In this document: in pieces, positions 1 to 7,504 of the stretch
Position numbering within the stretch: position 1 is the stretch's first letter
Layout of the letters: each line of letters starts with the position of its first letter
Assembly (NCBI RefSeq): GCF_032337115.1
Contig: NZ_JAVXZY010000001.1
Coordinates: forward strand, 992,001 to 1,056,000
DNA length: 64,000 nt
Source of the DNA: Roseateles_C aquae
GTDB lineage: Bacteria > Pseudomonadota > Gammaproteobacteria > Burkholderiales > Burkholderiaceae_C
Reading direction: 5' to 3'
Program-made: the position numbers and the translations under genes
Notes under the pieces: generated by a model
The model's input: the letters and a program-made list of their open reading frames with translations, nothing else
Told to the model about the DNA's origin: nothing
The model's database searches: none

Positions 1-747
1 CGGATGGATGATGACCTTGATCTGTGCCGGCTGCAGATCAAACAACCAGCGCGCCTCGATCACCTCCAGCGCCTTGTTCATCATCGTTGCCGAGTCGACC
101 GAGATCTTGCGGCCCATCACCCAGTTCGGGTGCGCACAGGCCTGTTCTGGCGTCACCTCGGCCAGGCTGGCTGGGTCACGCTGGCGGAAAGGGCCGCCGG
201 AGGCCGTCAGCACGATGTGATCGATGCGCTGCGCCCAGCTGCTGCGGTCTTCGGGCAGGCACTGGAAGATGGCCGAGTGCTCGGAGTCGATGGGCAATAG
301 ATCCGCCCCGCCCTGCTTCACCGCATTGATGAACAGCGCGCCACCCAGCACGATGGCTTCCTTGTTGGCCAGCAGCAGCCGCTTGCCAGCGCGCGCCGCC
401 GCCAGACAGGGCGCCAAGCCCGCCGCGCCAACAATGGCCGCCATCACCACATCGACATCGGGATGGGCCGCCACCTCGCTGAGCGCTGCAGCACCATCGA
501 GCACCTCGGTGCGCGAACCCTGTTCCCGCAAGGCGGCGCGCAGCTGCGCCGCGGCCGCCGTATCGGGCATCACCGCGAAGCGCGGCTGCCATTGCAGGCA
601 TTGGGCCAGCAGCGCATCCACACGGCTCATCGCACTGAGCGCGAGCACCTCATAACGCTCAGGGTGGCGGGCCAAAACGTCCAGCGTGTTGGTACCGATC
701 GACCCGGTCGATCCGAGCACACAAACGCGTTGACGGCGCGCGCTCAT
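1..747 (-). CDS. dxr: 1-deoxy-D-xylulose 5-phosphate reductoisomerase, partial
   Basis: This is the N-terminal 249 residues of DXP reductoisomerase, the cytoplasmic NADPH enzyme that turns DXP into 2-C-methyl-D-erythritol 4-phosphate in the MEP isoprenoid pathway. The NADPH loop GSTGSIG lies at residues 12-18. The family signature HPNWVMGRKISVDSATMM starts at residue 206 and contains catalytic and metal-site residues. The family is usually about 390-400 residues, so roughly 140 C-terminal residues lie left of the window. The ATG at 747-745 overlaps the cdsA stop in an ATGA arrangement, so translation is probably coupled. It is the last visible gene of the rpsB-to-dxr operon. The next genes are usually rseP and bamA, but they are not visible here. 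Confidence 0.95.
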   Translation of the reverse strand, partial: MSARRQRVCVLGSTGSIGTNTLDVLARHPERYEVLALSAMSRVDALLAQCLQWQPRFAVMPDTAAAAQLRAALREQGSRTEVLDGAAALSEVAAHPDVDVVMAAIVGAAGLAPCLAAARAGKRLLLANKEAIVLGGALFINAVKQGGADLLPIDSEHSAIFQCLPEDRSSWAQRIDHIVLTASGGPFRQRDPASLAEVTPEQACAHPNWVMGRKISVDSATMMNKALEVIEARWLFDLQPAQIKVIIHP

Positions 748-1595
748 GCTGGTGCTCCCAGCGAGGCCAGCGCCATTGCCAGTGGAAACACCGGCAGCAA
801 GGCATCGACTCGGTCCAGCACACCGCCGTGTCCGGGCAGCAGCTGGCTGCTGTCCTTGGCGCCGACCGCCCGCTTGATCAAGGATTCAAACAAGTCACCC
901 ACCACACTCATGGCACTGAGGAACAGCAGCGCCAGCACGCCAATCGCCAGGCCCTGGCCGTGCAGCAGGCGCTGATAGAGACTGGCCGAATCGACAGCCA
1001 GACGCTGGTCAATCACATAGGCCCACAAAAAGCCGAGCAGCAAGACCGCCACCATGCCGCTCCAGACACCTTCCCAGCTCTTGCCCGGGCTGATGGCTGG
1101 GGCCAGCTTGCGCCGGCCCAAGCTGCGGCCGCCGAAATATGCGGCGACATCGGCCATCCACACCAGGCTGAAGATGGAGAGCAGGAAATTGATGCCTACC
1201 GCCTTGGCCTGCGCCATGGCCAACCAGGCCGCCCAGAGCGCCAGTACACCAAGCCCAAGGCGCAAGCCGCGGGAGATTTGTGGCCAATGGCTCGGGCCGC
1301 TGCGCAAGGCCTGCGCACCACCGAGCACCCAGATCGCCCCCCCCAGCCACCAGCACCAGGCCGGTGCCGCTTGCAGGCCCAGCCACTGCAGGCTGGCCGC
1401 ACACAAGGCCGCCAGGCCCAGGCCCATGCCCCAAGCCGGCAGACCGGGCGCGCCATTGAGGCGTGACCATTCCCAACCCGCCGCGGCGATCAAGACCAGC
1501 GTGAGCAGTGCAAAAGGCAGCGGCGAACTGGCGAACAGTGCCGGTAGCAGGATCGCCAGCAGCACCAGGGCGGTAATGATTCGGGTCTTCAGCAT
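744..1595 (-). CDS. cdsA: Phosphatidate cytidylyltransferase (CDP-diglyceride synthase)
   Basis: This integral inner-membrane enzyme makes CDP-diacylglycerol from phosphatidate and CTP, the entry point to phospholipid synthesis. The 283-residue product is a chain of hydrophobic segments. It contains the motif APAISPGKSWEG in the middle and the CdsA signature near the C-terminus (KRAVGAKDSSQLLPGHGG followed by LDRVD). The length is normal for the family. It follows uppS after 85 bases, and its stop overlaps the dxr start. Grouping with uppS and dxr is the standard proteobacterial arrangement of lipid and isoprenoid genes behind frr. Confidence 0.96.
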   Translation of the reverse strand: MLKTRIITALVLLAILLPALFASSPLPFALLTLVLIAAAGWEWSRLNGAPGLPAWGMGLGLAALCAASLQWLGLQAAPAWCWWLGGAIWVLGGAQALRSGPSHWPQISRGLRLGLGVLALWAAWLAMAQAKAVGINFLLSIFSLVWMADVAAYFGGRSLGRRKLAPAISPGKSWEGVWSGMVAVLLLGFLWAYVIDQRLAVDSASLYQRLLHGQGLAIGVLALLFLSAMSVVGDLFESLIKRAVGAKDSSQLLPGHGGVLDRVDALLPVFPLAMALASLGAPA

Positions 1596-1680
1596 CTCAA
1601 TCGCTCCAAGGCGCTTTGCGCGACCCCGTTCAGTTCGAACACGTCAAGAAACCAGCGGGCATCCGGACCAATAGCGCGGC

Positions 1681-2412
1681 TCAAGCCGCACTCAGCGAGC
1701 CGCCTGCGTCCTTGACTCCGCCAAAGCGCCGATCACGATCACGGAAGGCACTGATGGCCGCATCCAGCTGCGCCTCACCAAACTCCGGCCAGAGGCAATC
1801 GGAAAACACGAATTCGGTGTAGGCCACCTGCCAGAGCAGGAAATTGCTGATGCGCACCTCGCCGCCGGTGCGTATGAACAGATCCGGATCCGGCGCATAG
1901 CTCATCGCCATGAACTCGGACAGCTTGGCTTCGCTGAGCTGATCGGGCGGCACACCGGCAGCCATGGCCGCCTTGCAGGCCTGCACGATGTCCCAACGGC
2001 CACCATAGTTGAAGGCCACCGACAGCGTCAGCTTGGTGTTGTGCTGAGTCAGCGCCTCGGCCTCATTCCAGGCATTGCGCAGCTTCTCGGACACCGCCTC
2101 ACGGTCGCCGACGATGCGGATGCGCACGCCCATTGCACCCATGCGCGCCAGGTAGCGGGACACCGCGGCCAGCACCAGGCCCATCAGGCCCGAGACTTCG
2201 TCGCTGGGGCGCTTCCAGTTCTCGCTGGAGAAGGCAAAGACGGTCAGGTAGCCGATCTCGCGGTCGATACAGGCCTGAACCACCTTGACCAACGCATCCA
2301 CACCTTGCTTGTGGCCGAAGAAGCGCGGCAGAAAGCGCTTCTTGGCCCAGCGACCATTGCCATCCATGACGATGGCGACATGGCGGGGAACCGCCTTGTT
2401 ATCGCTAGTCAC
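1681..2412 (-). CDS. uppS: Undecaprenyl diphosphate synthase (cis-prenyltransferase)
   Basis: The enzyme extends farnesyl diphosphate to C55 undecaprenyl diphosphate, the lipid carrier for peptidoglycan and O-antigen precursors. The signature HVAIVMDGNGRWA is at residues 11-23, with the Mg-binding and catalytic Asp at residue 17. The later motif SDCLWPEF is also present. I chose the GTG at 2412-2410, which starts four bases after the frr stop and gives a 243-residue protein of normal length. A longer reading frame upstream of this GTG would run into frr and adds no conserved sequence. The gene lies between frr and cdsA in the operon. Confidence 0.94.
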   Translation of the reverse strand: MTSDNKAVPRHVAIVMDGNGRWAKKRFLPRFFGHKQGVDALVKVVQACIDREIGYLTVFAFSSENWKRPSDEVSGLMGLVLAAVSRYLARMGAMGVRIRIVGDREAVSEKLRNAWNEAEALTQHNTKLTLSVAFNYGGRWDIVQACKAAMAAGVPPDQLSEAKLSEFMAMSYAPDPDLFIRTGGEVRISNFLLWQVAYTEFVFSDCLWPEFGEAQLDAAISAFRDRDRRFGGVKDAGGSLSAA

Positions 2413-2416
2413 AGCG

Positions 2417-2977
2417 TCAGACGGCCAGGATCTCGGCTTCCTTGCCCGCGACCAGCTTGTCGATCTCGGCAATGACGCGGTCGGTCAGCTTCTGGACTTC
2501 GTCCAGGCTGCGACGCTCGTCGTCCTCGCCGATTTCCTTGTCCTTGAGCAGCTTCTTGGCCTGCTCGTTGGCATCGCGGCGCAGATTGCGCACGGCCACC
2601 TTGGCGTCTTCGCCGGCATTGCGCACGACCTTGGTCAGGTCGCGGCGGCGCTCTTCGGTCAGCGGCGGCATCGGCACGCGGATCAGATCGCCTTGGGCGG
2701 ACGGGTTCAGGCCCAGGTCCGACTCACGGATGGCCTTCTCGATCTTTGCGCCCATACCTTTTTCCCAGGGTTGCACGCTGATCGTGCGAGCGTCCAGCAG
2801 GCTGACGTTGGCCACCTGGGAGATCGGCACCATCGAGCCGTAATAGTCGACGCTGACCTGGTCCAGGATGCCAGGGTGGGCACGACCGGTACGGATCTTG
2901 TGCAACTCGTTCTTGAAGGCCTCGACGGACTTGGCCATCTTGGCCTCGGCGTTCTTCTTGATCTCTGCAATGCTCAT
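2417..2977 (-). CDS. frr: Ribosome recycling factor
   Basis: RRF works with EF-G to split post-termination ribosomes. The product from the ATG at 2977 is 186 residues, the expected length. It begins MSIAEIKKNAEAKM and contains the conserved KIRTGRAHPGILDQV and the C-terminal helix DEVQKLTDRVIAEIDKL. An in-frame extension to 3025 exists but has no family similarity and abuts pyrH. The gene follows pyrH by 48 bases and is almost contiguous with uppS, matching the usual tsf-pyrH-frr order. Confidence 0.96.
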   Translation of the reverse strand: MSIAEIKKNAEAKMAKSVEAFKNELHKIRTGRAHPGILDQVSVDYYGSMVPISQVANVSLLDARTISVQPWEKGMGAKIEKAIRESDLGLNPSAQGDLIRVPMPPLTEERRRDLTKVVRNAGEDAKVAVRNLRRDANEQAKKLLKDKEIGEDDERRSLDEVQKLTDRVIAEIDKLVAGKEAEILAV

Positions 2978-3025
2978 GATGCTCAAACCTTGAAACTTGT
3001 CTGACTCGGCGGCGCTAAATGCCAC

Positions 3026-3736
3026 TCAAACGTGAACCAGGGTGCCTTCGTCTTCGCCCATCACCACGCGCTTCAGGGCGCCCGGCTTGAAGATGCTGAA
3101 GACCTTGATCGGCAGCTTCTGGTCGCGGCACAGCGCAAAGGCGGTGGCGTCCAGCACCTGCAGATTCTTGGTGATGGCCTCATCGAAGCTGATGCGCGTG
3201 TAGCGCGTCGCGTTCGGATCCTTCTTGGGATCGGCGGTATAGACGCCGTCGACCTTGGTCGCCTTCAGCACGATCTCGGCACCGATCTCGGCACCACGCA
3301 GCGCCGCGGCGGTGTCGGTCGTGAAGAAGGGATTGCCGGTACCGGCGGCAAAGATGACGACTTTGCCCTCTTCCAGGTACTGCAGCGCCTTGGGACGCAC
3401 ATAGGGCTCGACAACCTGCTCGATCGAGATCGCCGACATGACGCGGGCGGTCATGCCTTCCTGGCGCATCGTGTCGGCCAGGGCCAGCGAGTTCATCACC
3501 GTGGCCAGCATGCCCATGTAGTCGGCTGTGGCACGGTCCATGCCCACGGAACCACCCGCGACGCCGCGGAAGATATTGCCGCCACCGATGACGACCGCCA
3601 CCTCCACACCCAGCTGCGTGACCTCCAGGATTTCACGCACCATGCGAACGATGGTGGCGCGGTTGATGCCATAGGCGTCATCGCCCATCAGGGCTTCGCC
3701 GGAGAGTTTGAGCAGGATGCGTTTGTGCGCGGGCAT
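3026..3736 (-). CDS. pyrH: UMP kinase
   Basis: This hexameric amino-acid-kinase-family enzyme phosphorylates UMP to UDP and is feedback-regulated by UTP and GTP in known homologues. The N-terminal LLKLSGEAL binds phosphate, VAVVIGGGNIFRG is the glycine-rich loop, and the DGVYTADPKKDPNA segment is diagnostic of bacterial PyrH. I chose the ATG at 3736, preceded by GAGGTAAG as Shine-Dalgarno, giving 236 residues. A longer in-frame start at 3802 lies in the terminator region behind tsf and is unlikely. A hairpin separates it from tsf, so part of its transcription may depend on read-through. Confidence 0.96.
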   Translation of the reverse strand: MPAHKRILLKLSGEALMGDDAYGINRATIVRMVREILEVTQLGVEVAVVIGGGNIFRGVAGGSVGMDRATADYMGMLATVMNSLALADTMRQEGMTARVMSAISIEQVVEPYVRPKALQYLEEGKVVIFAAGTGNPFFTTDTAAALRGAEIGAEIVLKATKVDGVYTADPKKDPNATRYTRISFDEAITKNLQVLDATAFALCRDQKLPIKVFSIFKPGALKRVVMGEDEGTLVHV

Positions 3737-3808
3737 TCTTACCTCGTCATTGCTGTGTGGATTGGCCGCGATGCCGCGCTTCAGAGGCGCGACCGCAGGC
3801 ACAAGTGT

Positions 3809-3831
3809 AAAGGGCGCCAGAGGCGCCCTTT
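3809..3831 (-). terminator. Hairpin behind tsf, terminator or attenuator
   Basis: A perfect seven-base-pair stem (GGGCGCC/GGCGCCC) with a three-base loop is extended by A-T pairs and followed on the minus strand by TTTA. It lies 14 bases after the tsf stop and about 75 bases before pyrH. The U-tract is short, so partial termination inside the operon is more likely than a full stop. Confidence 0.55.
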
Positions 3832-3844
3832 TGTTGCGGAGCGC

Positions 3845-4741
3845 TTAGGCGCCCTTGGCGGCGGCCACTTGGGCGGCCACCTCGGCGGCAAAGTCGTCCA
3901 CCTTCTTCTCGATGCCCTCGCCCACGACGTAGAGCGTGAAGGCCTTCACCGTGGTGGCCTTGTCCTTCAGCATGGCGCCGACGGTTTGCTTGCCGTCAGC
4001 CGCCTTCACGAAGACTTGGTCCAGCAGCGAGACTTCCTTCAGGAACTTCTGCACCGAGCCTTCAACCATCTTGGCGACGATCTCGGCCGGCTTGCCGGAT
4101 TCGGCAGCCTTCTCGGTAGCGATCTTGCGTTCCTTCTCGACCAACTCGGCCGGCACATCGGCCGACGACAGTGCAGCCGGCTTCATCGCGGCAACGTGCA
4201 TGGCGACGTCCTTGGCCGACACATCGTCGCCTTCGAACTCAACCATCACGCCGATGCGGGTGCCGTGCAGGTAGGAAGCCAGCTTGCTGCCATTGGCATA
4301 GCGCTGGAAGCGGCGGATCGTCATGTTCTCGCCGATCTTGCCGATCAGGCCCTTGCGCACGTCTTCCACCGTCGGGCCGAAGCCTTCTTGCGACAGCGGC
4401 AGTGCCGACAGTGCAGCCACATCGGCCGGCGCGTGTTCAGCGATCAGGGCGGCTGCGGCGTTGACGAAGGCCAGGAAGGCATCGTTCTTCGACACGAAGT
4501 CGGTTTCGCAGTTCACTTCCAACAGTGCGCCGGCATTGCCGACCACGGCGGCGGCAACCACGCCTTCGGCGGTCACGCGCGAAGCGGCCTTGCCGGCCTT
4601 GTTGCCCAGCTTGACGCGCAGGATTTCCTCAGCGCGGGCCAGATCGCCATCGGCCTCGGTCAGCGCCTTCTTGCATTCCATCATCGGGGCGTCGGTGCGA
4701 GCACGCAGTTCGCCGACCATGCTTGCGGTAATAGCAGCCAT
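3845..4741 (-). CDS. tsf: Translation elongation factor Ts
   Basis: EF-Ts is the guanine-nucleotide exchange factor for EF-Tu. The 298-residue product starts MAAITASMVGELRARTDAPM, which holds the first EF-Ts signature, and continues with MECKKALTEADGDLARAEE. The core motif EVNCETDFVSKNDAF (second signature) is present near residue 75. The length is normal for beta/gammaproteobacteria. It follows rpsB by 120 bases containing an internal hairpin and precedes pyrH. Co-transcription with rpsB and expression control by the rpsB leader are expected from the family. Confidence 0.97.
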   Translation of the reverse strand: MAAITASMVGELRARTDAPMMECKKALTEADGDLARAEEILRVKLGNKAGKAASRVTAEGVVAAAVVGNAGALLEVNCETDFVSKNDAFLAFVNAAAALIAEHAPADVAALSALPLSQEGFGPTVEDVRKGLIGKIGENMTIRRFQRYANGSKLASYLHGTRIGVMVEFEGDDVSAKDVAMHVAAMKPAALSSADVPAELVEKERKIATEKAAESGKPAEIVAKMVEGSVQKFLKEVSLLDQVFVKAADGKQTVGAMLKDKATTVKAFTLYVVGEGIEKKVDDFAAEVAAQVAAAKGA

Positions 4742-4769
4742 TTCTATCTCCGTTGAACTCAGGATCAGG

Positions 4770-4783
4770 CAAGACCTGACCCC
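4770..4783 (+). repeat. Dispersed 14-base motif, copy 1
   Basis: CAAGACCTGACCCC occurs here in the rpsB-tsf spacer. The same 14 bases recur at 11914 (opposite strand), 25574 and 46366, with a one-base variant at 50827. Copies 1 and 2 share the longer string AGGCAAGACCTGACCCC. Confidence 0.6.
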
Positions 4784-4802
4784 ATGTTGATATTCAGCTT
4801 GG

Positions 4803-4826
4803 AAAAAGGGGGCTGAATCAGCCCCC
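4803..4826 (-). terminator. Hairpin between rpsB and tsf, terminator or attenuator
   Basis: An eight-base-pair GC-rich stem (4808-4815 with 4819-4826) with a three-base loop is followed on the minus strand by five Ts. It looks like a rho-independent terminator but lies inside the rpsB-tsf operon, about 35 bases behind the rpsB stop. It therefore probably acts as an attenuator setting the ratio of S2 to EF-Ts mRNA. Confidence 0.65.
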
Positions 4827-4861
4827 CTCTTTTTGCAGGATTCCTGCGAGCAGACCAGCGC

Positions 4862-5608
4862 TTAAGCGCCTTCGCTGACTTCCACGAACTCGTCGCCAGC
4901 GGGTGCCACGGCTTGCAGCACTTCGTTGGTGGCGTTGGCGCGGCCTTCCAGCACGGCGTCAGCAACGGCGCGGGCGTACAGTGCCACAGCCTTGGCCGAG
5001 TCGTCGTTGCCGGGGATCACGTAGTCGATGCCTTCGGGCGAGTGGTTGGTGTCAACCACGCCGATGACCGGAATGCCCAGCTTCTTGGCTTCGGCAACGG
5101 CAATCTTGTGATAGCCGACGTCGATGACGAACAGCGCGTCGGGCAGCACAGCCATGTCCTGGATGCCGCCGATGTTCTTTTCCAGCTTGGCCAGATCGCG
5201 TTGGAACAGCAGGGCTTCCTTCTTGATGGCGGGCTGGGTGCCGCTCTCGACCTGGGCTTGCATGTCCTTCAGGTTCTTCAGCGAACCCTTGACCGTCTTG
5301 AAGTTGGTCAGCATGCCGCCGAGCCAACGCTGGTCAACGTAAGGAACGCCAGCGCGCTGGGCTTCCAGAGCGACGACTTCGCGAGCCTGGCGCTTGGTGC
5401 CGATCATCAGGATGGTGCCGCGCTTGGCCGACAGCTGGCGCACGAACTTCATCGCTTCCTCGAACGCGGGCAGCGTCTTCTCGAGGTTGATGATGTGAAT
5501 CTTGTTGCGATGGCCGTAGATATACGGGGCCATCTTGGGGTTCCAGAAGCGGGTTTGGTGACCAAAGTGGACGCCGGCTTCCAGCATCTCGCGCATCGTA
5601 ACGGACAT
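4862..5608 (-). CDS. rpsB: 30S ribosomal protein S2
   Basis: S2 is a small-subunit protein assembled late, next to S1. The 248-residue product begins MSVTMREMLEAGVHFGHQ and carries the first S2 signature, with FWNPKMAPYIYG following. The second signature lies around residues 155-180 (PDALFVIDVGYHKIAVAEA). I chose the ATG at 5608, with GGAG eight bases upstream; the frame continues to 5650, but that extension is not conserved. It heads the rpsB-tsf-pyrH-frr-uppS-cdsA-dxr operon. A leader of about 320 nt is predicted, in which S2 autoregulation would act in known homologues. Confidence 0.97.
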   Translation of the reverse strand: MSVTMREMLEAGVHFGHQTRFWNPKMAPYIYGHRNKIHIINLEKTLPAFEEAMKFVRQLSAKRGTILMIGTKRQAREVVALEAQRAGVPYVDQRWLGGMLTNFKTVKGSLKNLKDMQAQVESGTQPAIKKEALLFQRDLAKLEKNIGGIQDMAVLPDALFVIDVGYHKIAVAEAKKLGIPVIGVVDTNHSPEGIDYVIPGNDDSAKAVALYARAVADAVLEGRANATNEVLQAVAPAGDEFVEVSEGA

Positions 5609-6117
5609 ATTCAACTCCGAAGGTTGTGTCTTAAAACCGGCATGAATCACCGCTCGCGGGCCTCAAGCCTCACGGGCAGCAACACCTCGAATTGCCGGGT
5701 TTGCGGATGGATTTGTCAGGCGGAATTGCCTGTCAAACCTGCTTTGCTGCATGGCCCACCCAGCAACTTCCGCCACAAGACAGCCTTTAGTCAGGCCCAT
5801 GTTCGCGAAGGTTCTTGGGGTGGCTTGGCACTGCACTCTCGAAGAGAACCTGAGCGGAAATCCGTCAAACAGTCTGTCAGACAGCTCTCGCCTACAAGAC
5901 CCTTGCACGGGCAGTGACCAGCAAAGCCCAAAGATTGTATACCAATATGACTCACCCATCAAAGGGCGACAGCGGCTGGCGAGCTCAACACGGCGCAGCT
6001 CGGCTTGATGCTGATTCCGCGACAGTCACACGCGCCGAGTGACAATGCAGCCGATTCGGGCCCTGCCGCCGCCAGCTCCAGCCGGCGCACGACCCTCACA
6101 GATACAAAAGGTTTGAG
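5609..6117. other. Divergent intergenic region with rpsB leader
   Basis: This 509-base gene-free stretch separates rpsB (minus) from the FAD oxidoreductase (plus). It holds a good minus-strand promoter at 5936-5964, and therefore an untranslated rpsB leader of about 320 bases. A small perfect inverted repeat CTGTCAGACAG lies at 5874-5884 within the leader. I see no conserved open frame, and no clear plus-strand promoter apart from a Shine-Dalgarno (AAAGG) directly before 6118. Confidence 0.6.
5936..5964 (-). promoter_or_regulatory. Probable sigma70 promoter of the rpsB operon
   Basis: On the minus strand an extended -10 element reads TGGTATACA (hexamer TATACA at 5941-5936). A weak -35 (CTTTGA at 5964-5959) lies 17 bases upstream. 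The predicted start is near 5929, about 320 bases before the rpsB ATG. The extended TG motif compensates for the poor -35. Confidence 0.5.
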
Positions 6118-7437
6118 ATGCGAATCGCGATTGTGGGCGCCGGCCTGGTTGGCGTCACCACGGCATATCAGCTGGCCAGCGAGGGCCATGAGGTCTCGGT
6201 GTTTGAGCGGCGCGGCAGCGTCGCCTCAGAAGGTAGTTTTGCGATCGCCGGACTGGCCGCTCCCGGCCTCAGCGGATTGAGCTGCCAAGCACCGGTGCAA
6301 GGGGTGGGCCGCGCGATGATCGGTCTGCCGTTGCCGGGCAGTCGCGCGAGTTGGGCCTGGCAGCGCTGGCGCGGCGGCCGCGCCAAGGCAGGTGAGTCGC
6401 AAACGCTGGCCCTCAACCAGATGCTGGCCGCCGGCCTGCAGCAGCTGCAGCTGTGGCGCCAGCAATTGGGCATCGACGATGAGCACAGCAAAGGCTTGCT
6501 CTGCCTGCTGCGCAGCGCCAGGGATGAACAGCAGATTCGTCGCCAGGAGACGCTGCTGAACGACCTTGGCCAGACGCCACGCTGGCTGGATGCGGCCCAG
6601 TGCCTGCAACAGGAACCCGGGCTGAGCCCCGAACTGGCGCTGCACGGCGGTCTCTATCTGCCCCACGCCAGTGCCGGCAATGCGCGGCAATTCGCCCATG
6701 CCTTGAAGAGCGCCTGCCAGCGCCTCGGGGTGCGCTGGCGCTTTCACGCGACCGTCACCGCCATCACCGCCGGCGCGCCGGGCAGCAGCCCAAGCCTGAC
6801 CCATGCGCACACCCCGCCTGAGCTGCGCGAGCTGCGCCGCTCAGAGGCCCTCTCGGAGCAAGGCCCCAGCACCGTGCCGATGCCGCTGGAACCGCAACAG
6901 GAACGGTTTGACGCGATCGTGGTTTGTGCCGCGCAGGGCAGCGCCGACTTGTTGAAGCCACTGGGGCTGAAGCTGCCGCTGGTCGCCATCCATGGCTTTT
7001 CAATCACCGCGCCACTGCGCCAGCTGGAAGCCCATCCCAACCTCGGCCCGCGCGCCGCGCTGCTGGATCTCGCAAGCGGCATCAGCATCTGCCGGCTCGG
7101 CCAGCGGGTACGCGTGGCCGGCCTGCCCACGCTGGGCGTGCCCAGCCGCCGCCAGCAGACACTGGCGCAGCAAAGCCTGCATCGCGTGCTGCACGAATGC
7201 TTCCCCGGCGCCGCGCAAACCACCGCCGCTCTGGCCTGGAGTGGCGCTGGCACTGCACTGCCCGACGGCCTGCCGCTGCTGGGTCCATCCGGCCTTGCAG
7301 GCATCTGGCTCAATCTCGGCCAGACCGATGAGGGCTGGGCACTGGCCTCCGCCAGTGCCAAGAGCCTGGCTGAGCTGCTCGCCGGCCGCAGCTCCAGCAT
7401 CGATGCGCAGGCCTTCAACATCGAGCGCCTGCGTTGA
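6118..7437 (+). CDS. DadA-like FAD-dependent oxidoreductase
   Basis: The product is a 439-residue DAO-fold flavoenzyme resembling D-amino-acid dehydrogenase small subunit (DadA), which deaminates D-amino acids and passes electrons to the respiratory chain. The FAD dinucleotide motif GAGLVG is at residues 7-12, with VFERRG near residue 29 ending the first Rossmann beta-alpha-beta unit. Two features depart from DadA. There is an extra low-complexity loop of about 40 residues around positions 215-255. The C-terminal flavin motif, usually containing GHG, reads NLGQTDEGWALA. The substrate is therefore uncertain and could be another amine. The ATG has AAAGG upstream. It is followed 67 bases later by nnr. 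No regulator or racemase gene is adjacent. Confidence 0.8.
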   Translation: MRIAIVGAGLVGVTTAYQLASEGHEVSVFERRGSVASEGSFAIAGLAAPGLSGLSCQAPVQGVGRAMIGLPLPGSRASWAWQRWRGGRAKAGESQTLALNQMLAAGLQQLQLWRQQLGIDDEHSKGLLCLLRSARDEQQIRRQETLLNDLGQTPRWLDAAQCLQQEPGLSPELALHGGLYLPHASAGNARQFAHALKSACQRLGVRWRFHATVTAITAGAPGSSPSLTHAHTPPELRELRRSEALSEQGPSTVPMPLEPQQERFDAIVVCAAQGSADLLKPLGLKLPLVAIHGFSITAPLRQLEAHPNLGPRAALLDLASGISICRLGQRVRVAGLPTLGVPSRRQQTLAQQSLHRVLHECFPGAAQTTAALAWSGAGTALPDGLPLLGPSGLAGIWLNLGQTDEGWALASASAKSLAELLAGRSSSIDAQAFNIERLR

Positions 7438-7504
7438 GGTGTAGCGACAAGACCAGCCGCACCAGACTCAAGCAGACCCGCAGCGCAAGCGCTAGAGTCG
7501 CGCC

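Noticed and set aside
3032..4756. A 574-codon plus-strand frame opposite pyrH and tsf
   Set aside because: It is the antisense shadow of two conserved genes and spans their intergenic terminator. It has no conserved motif.
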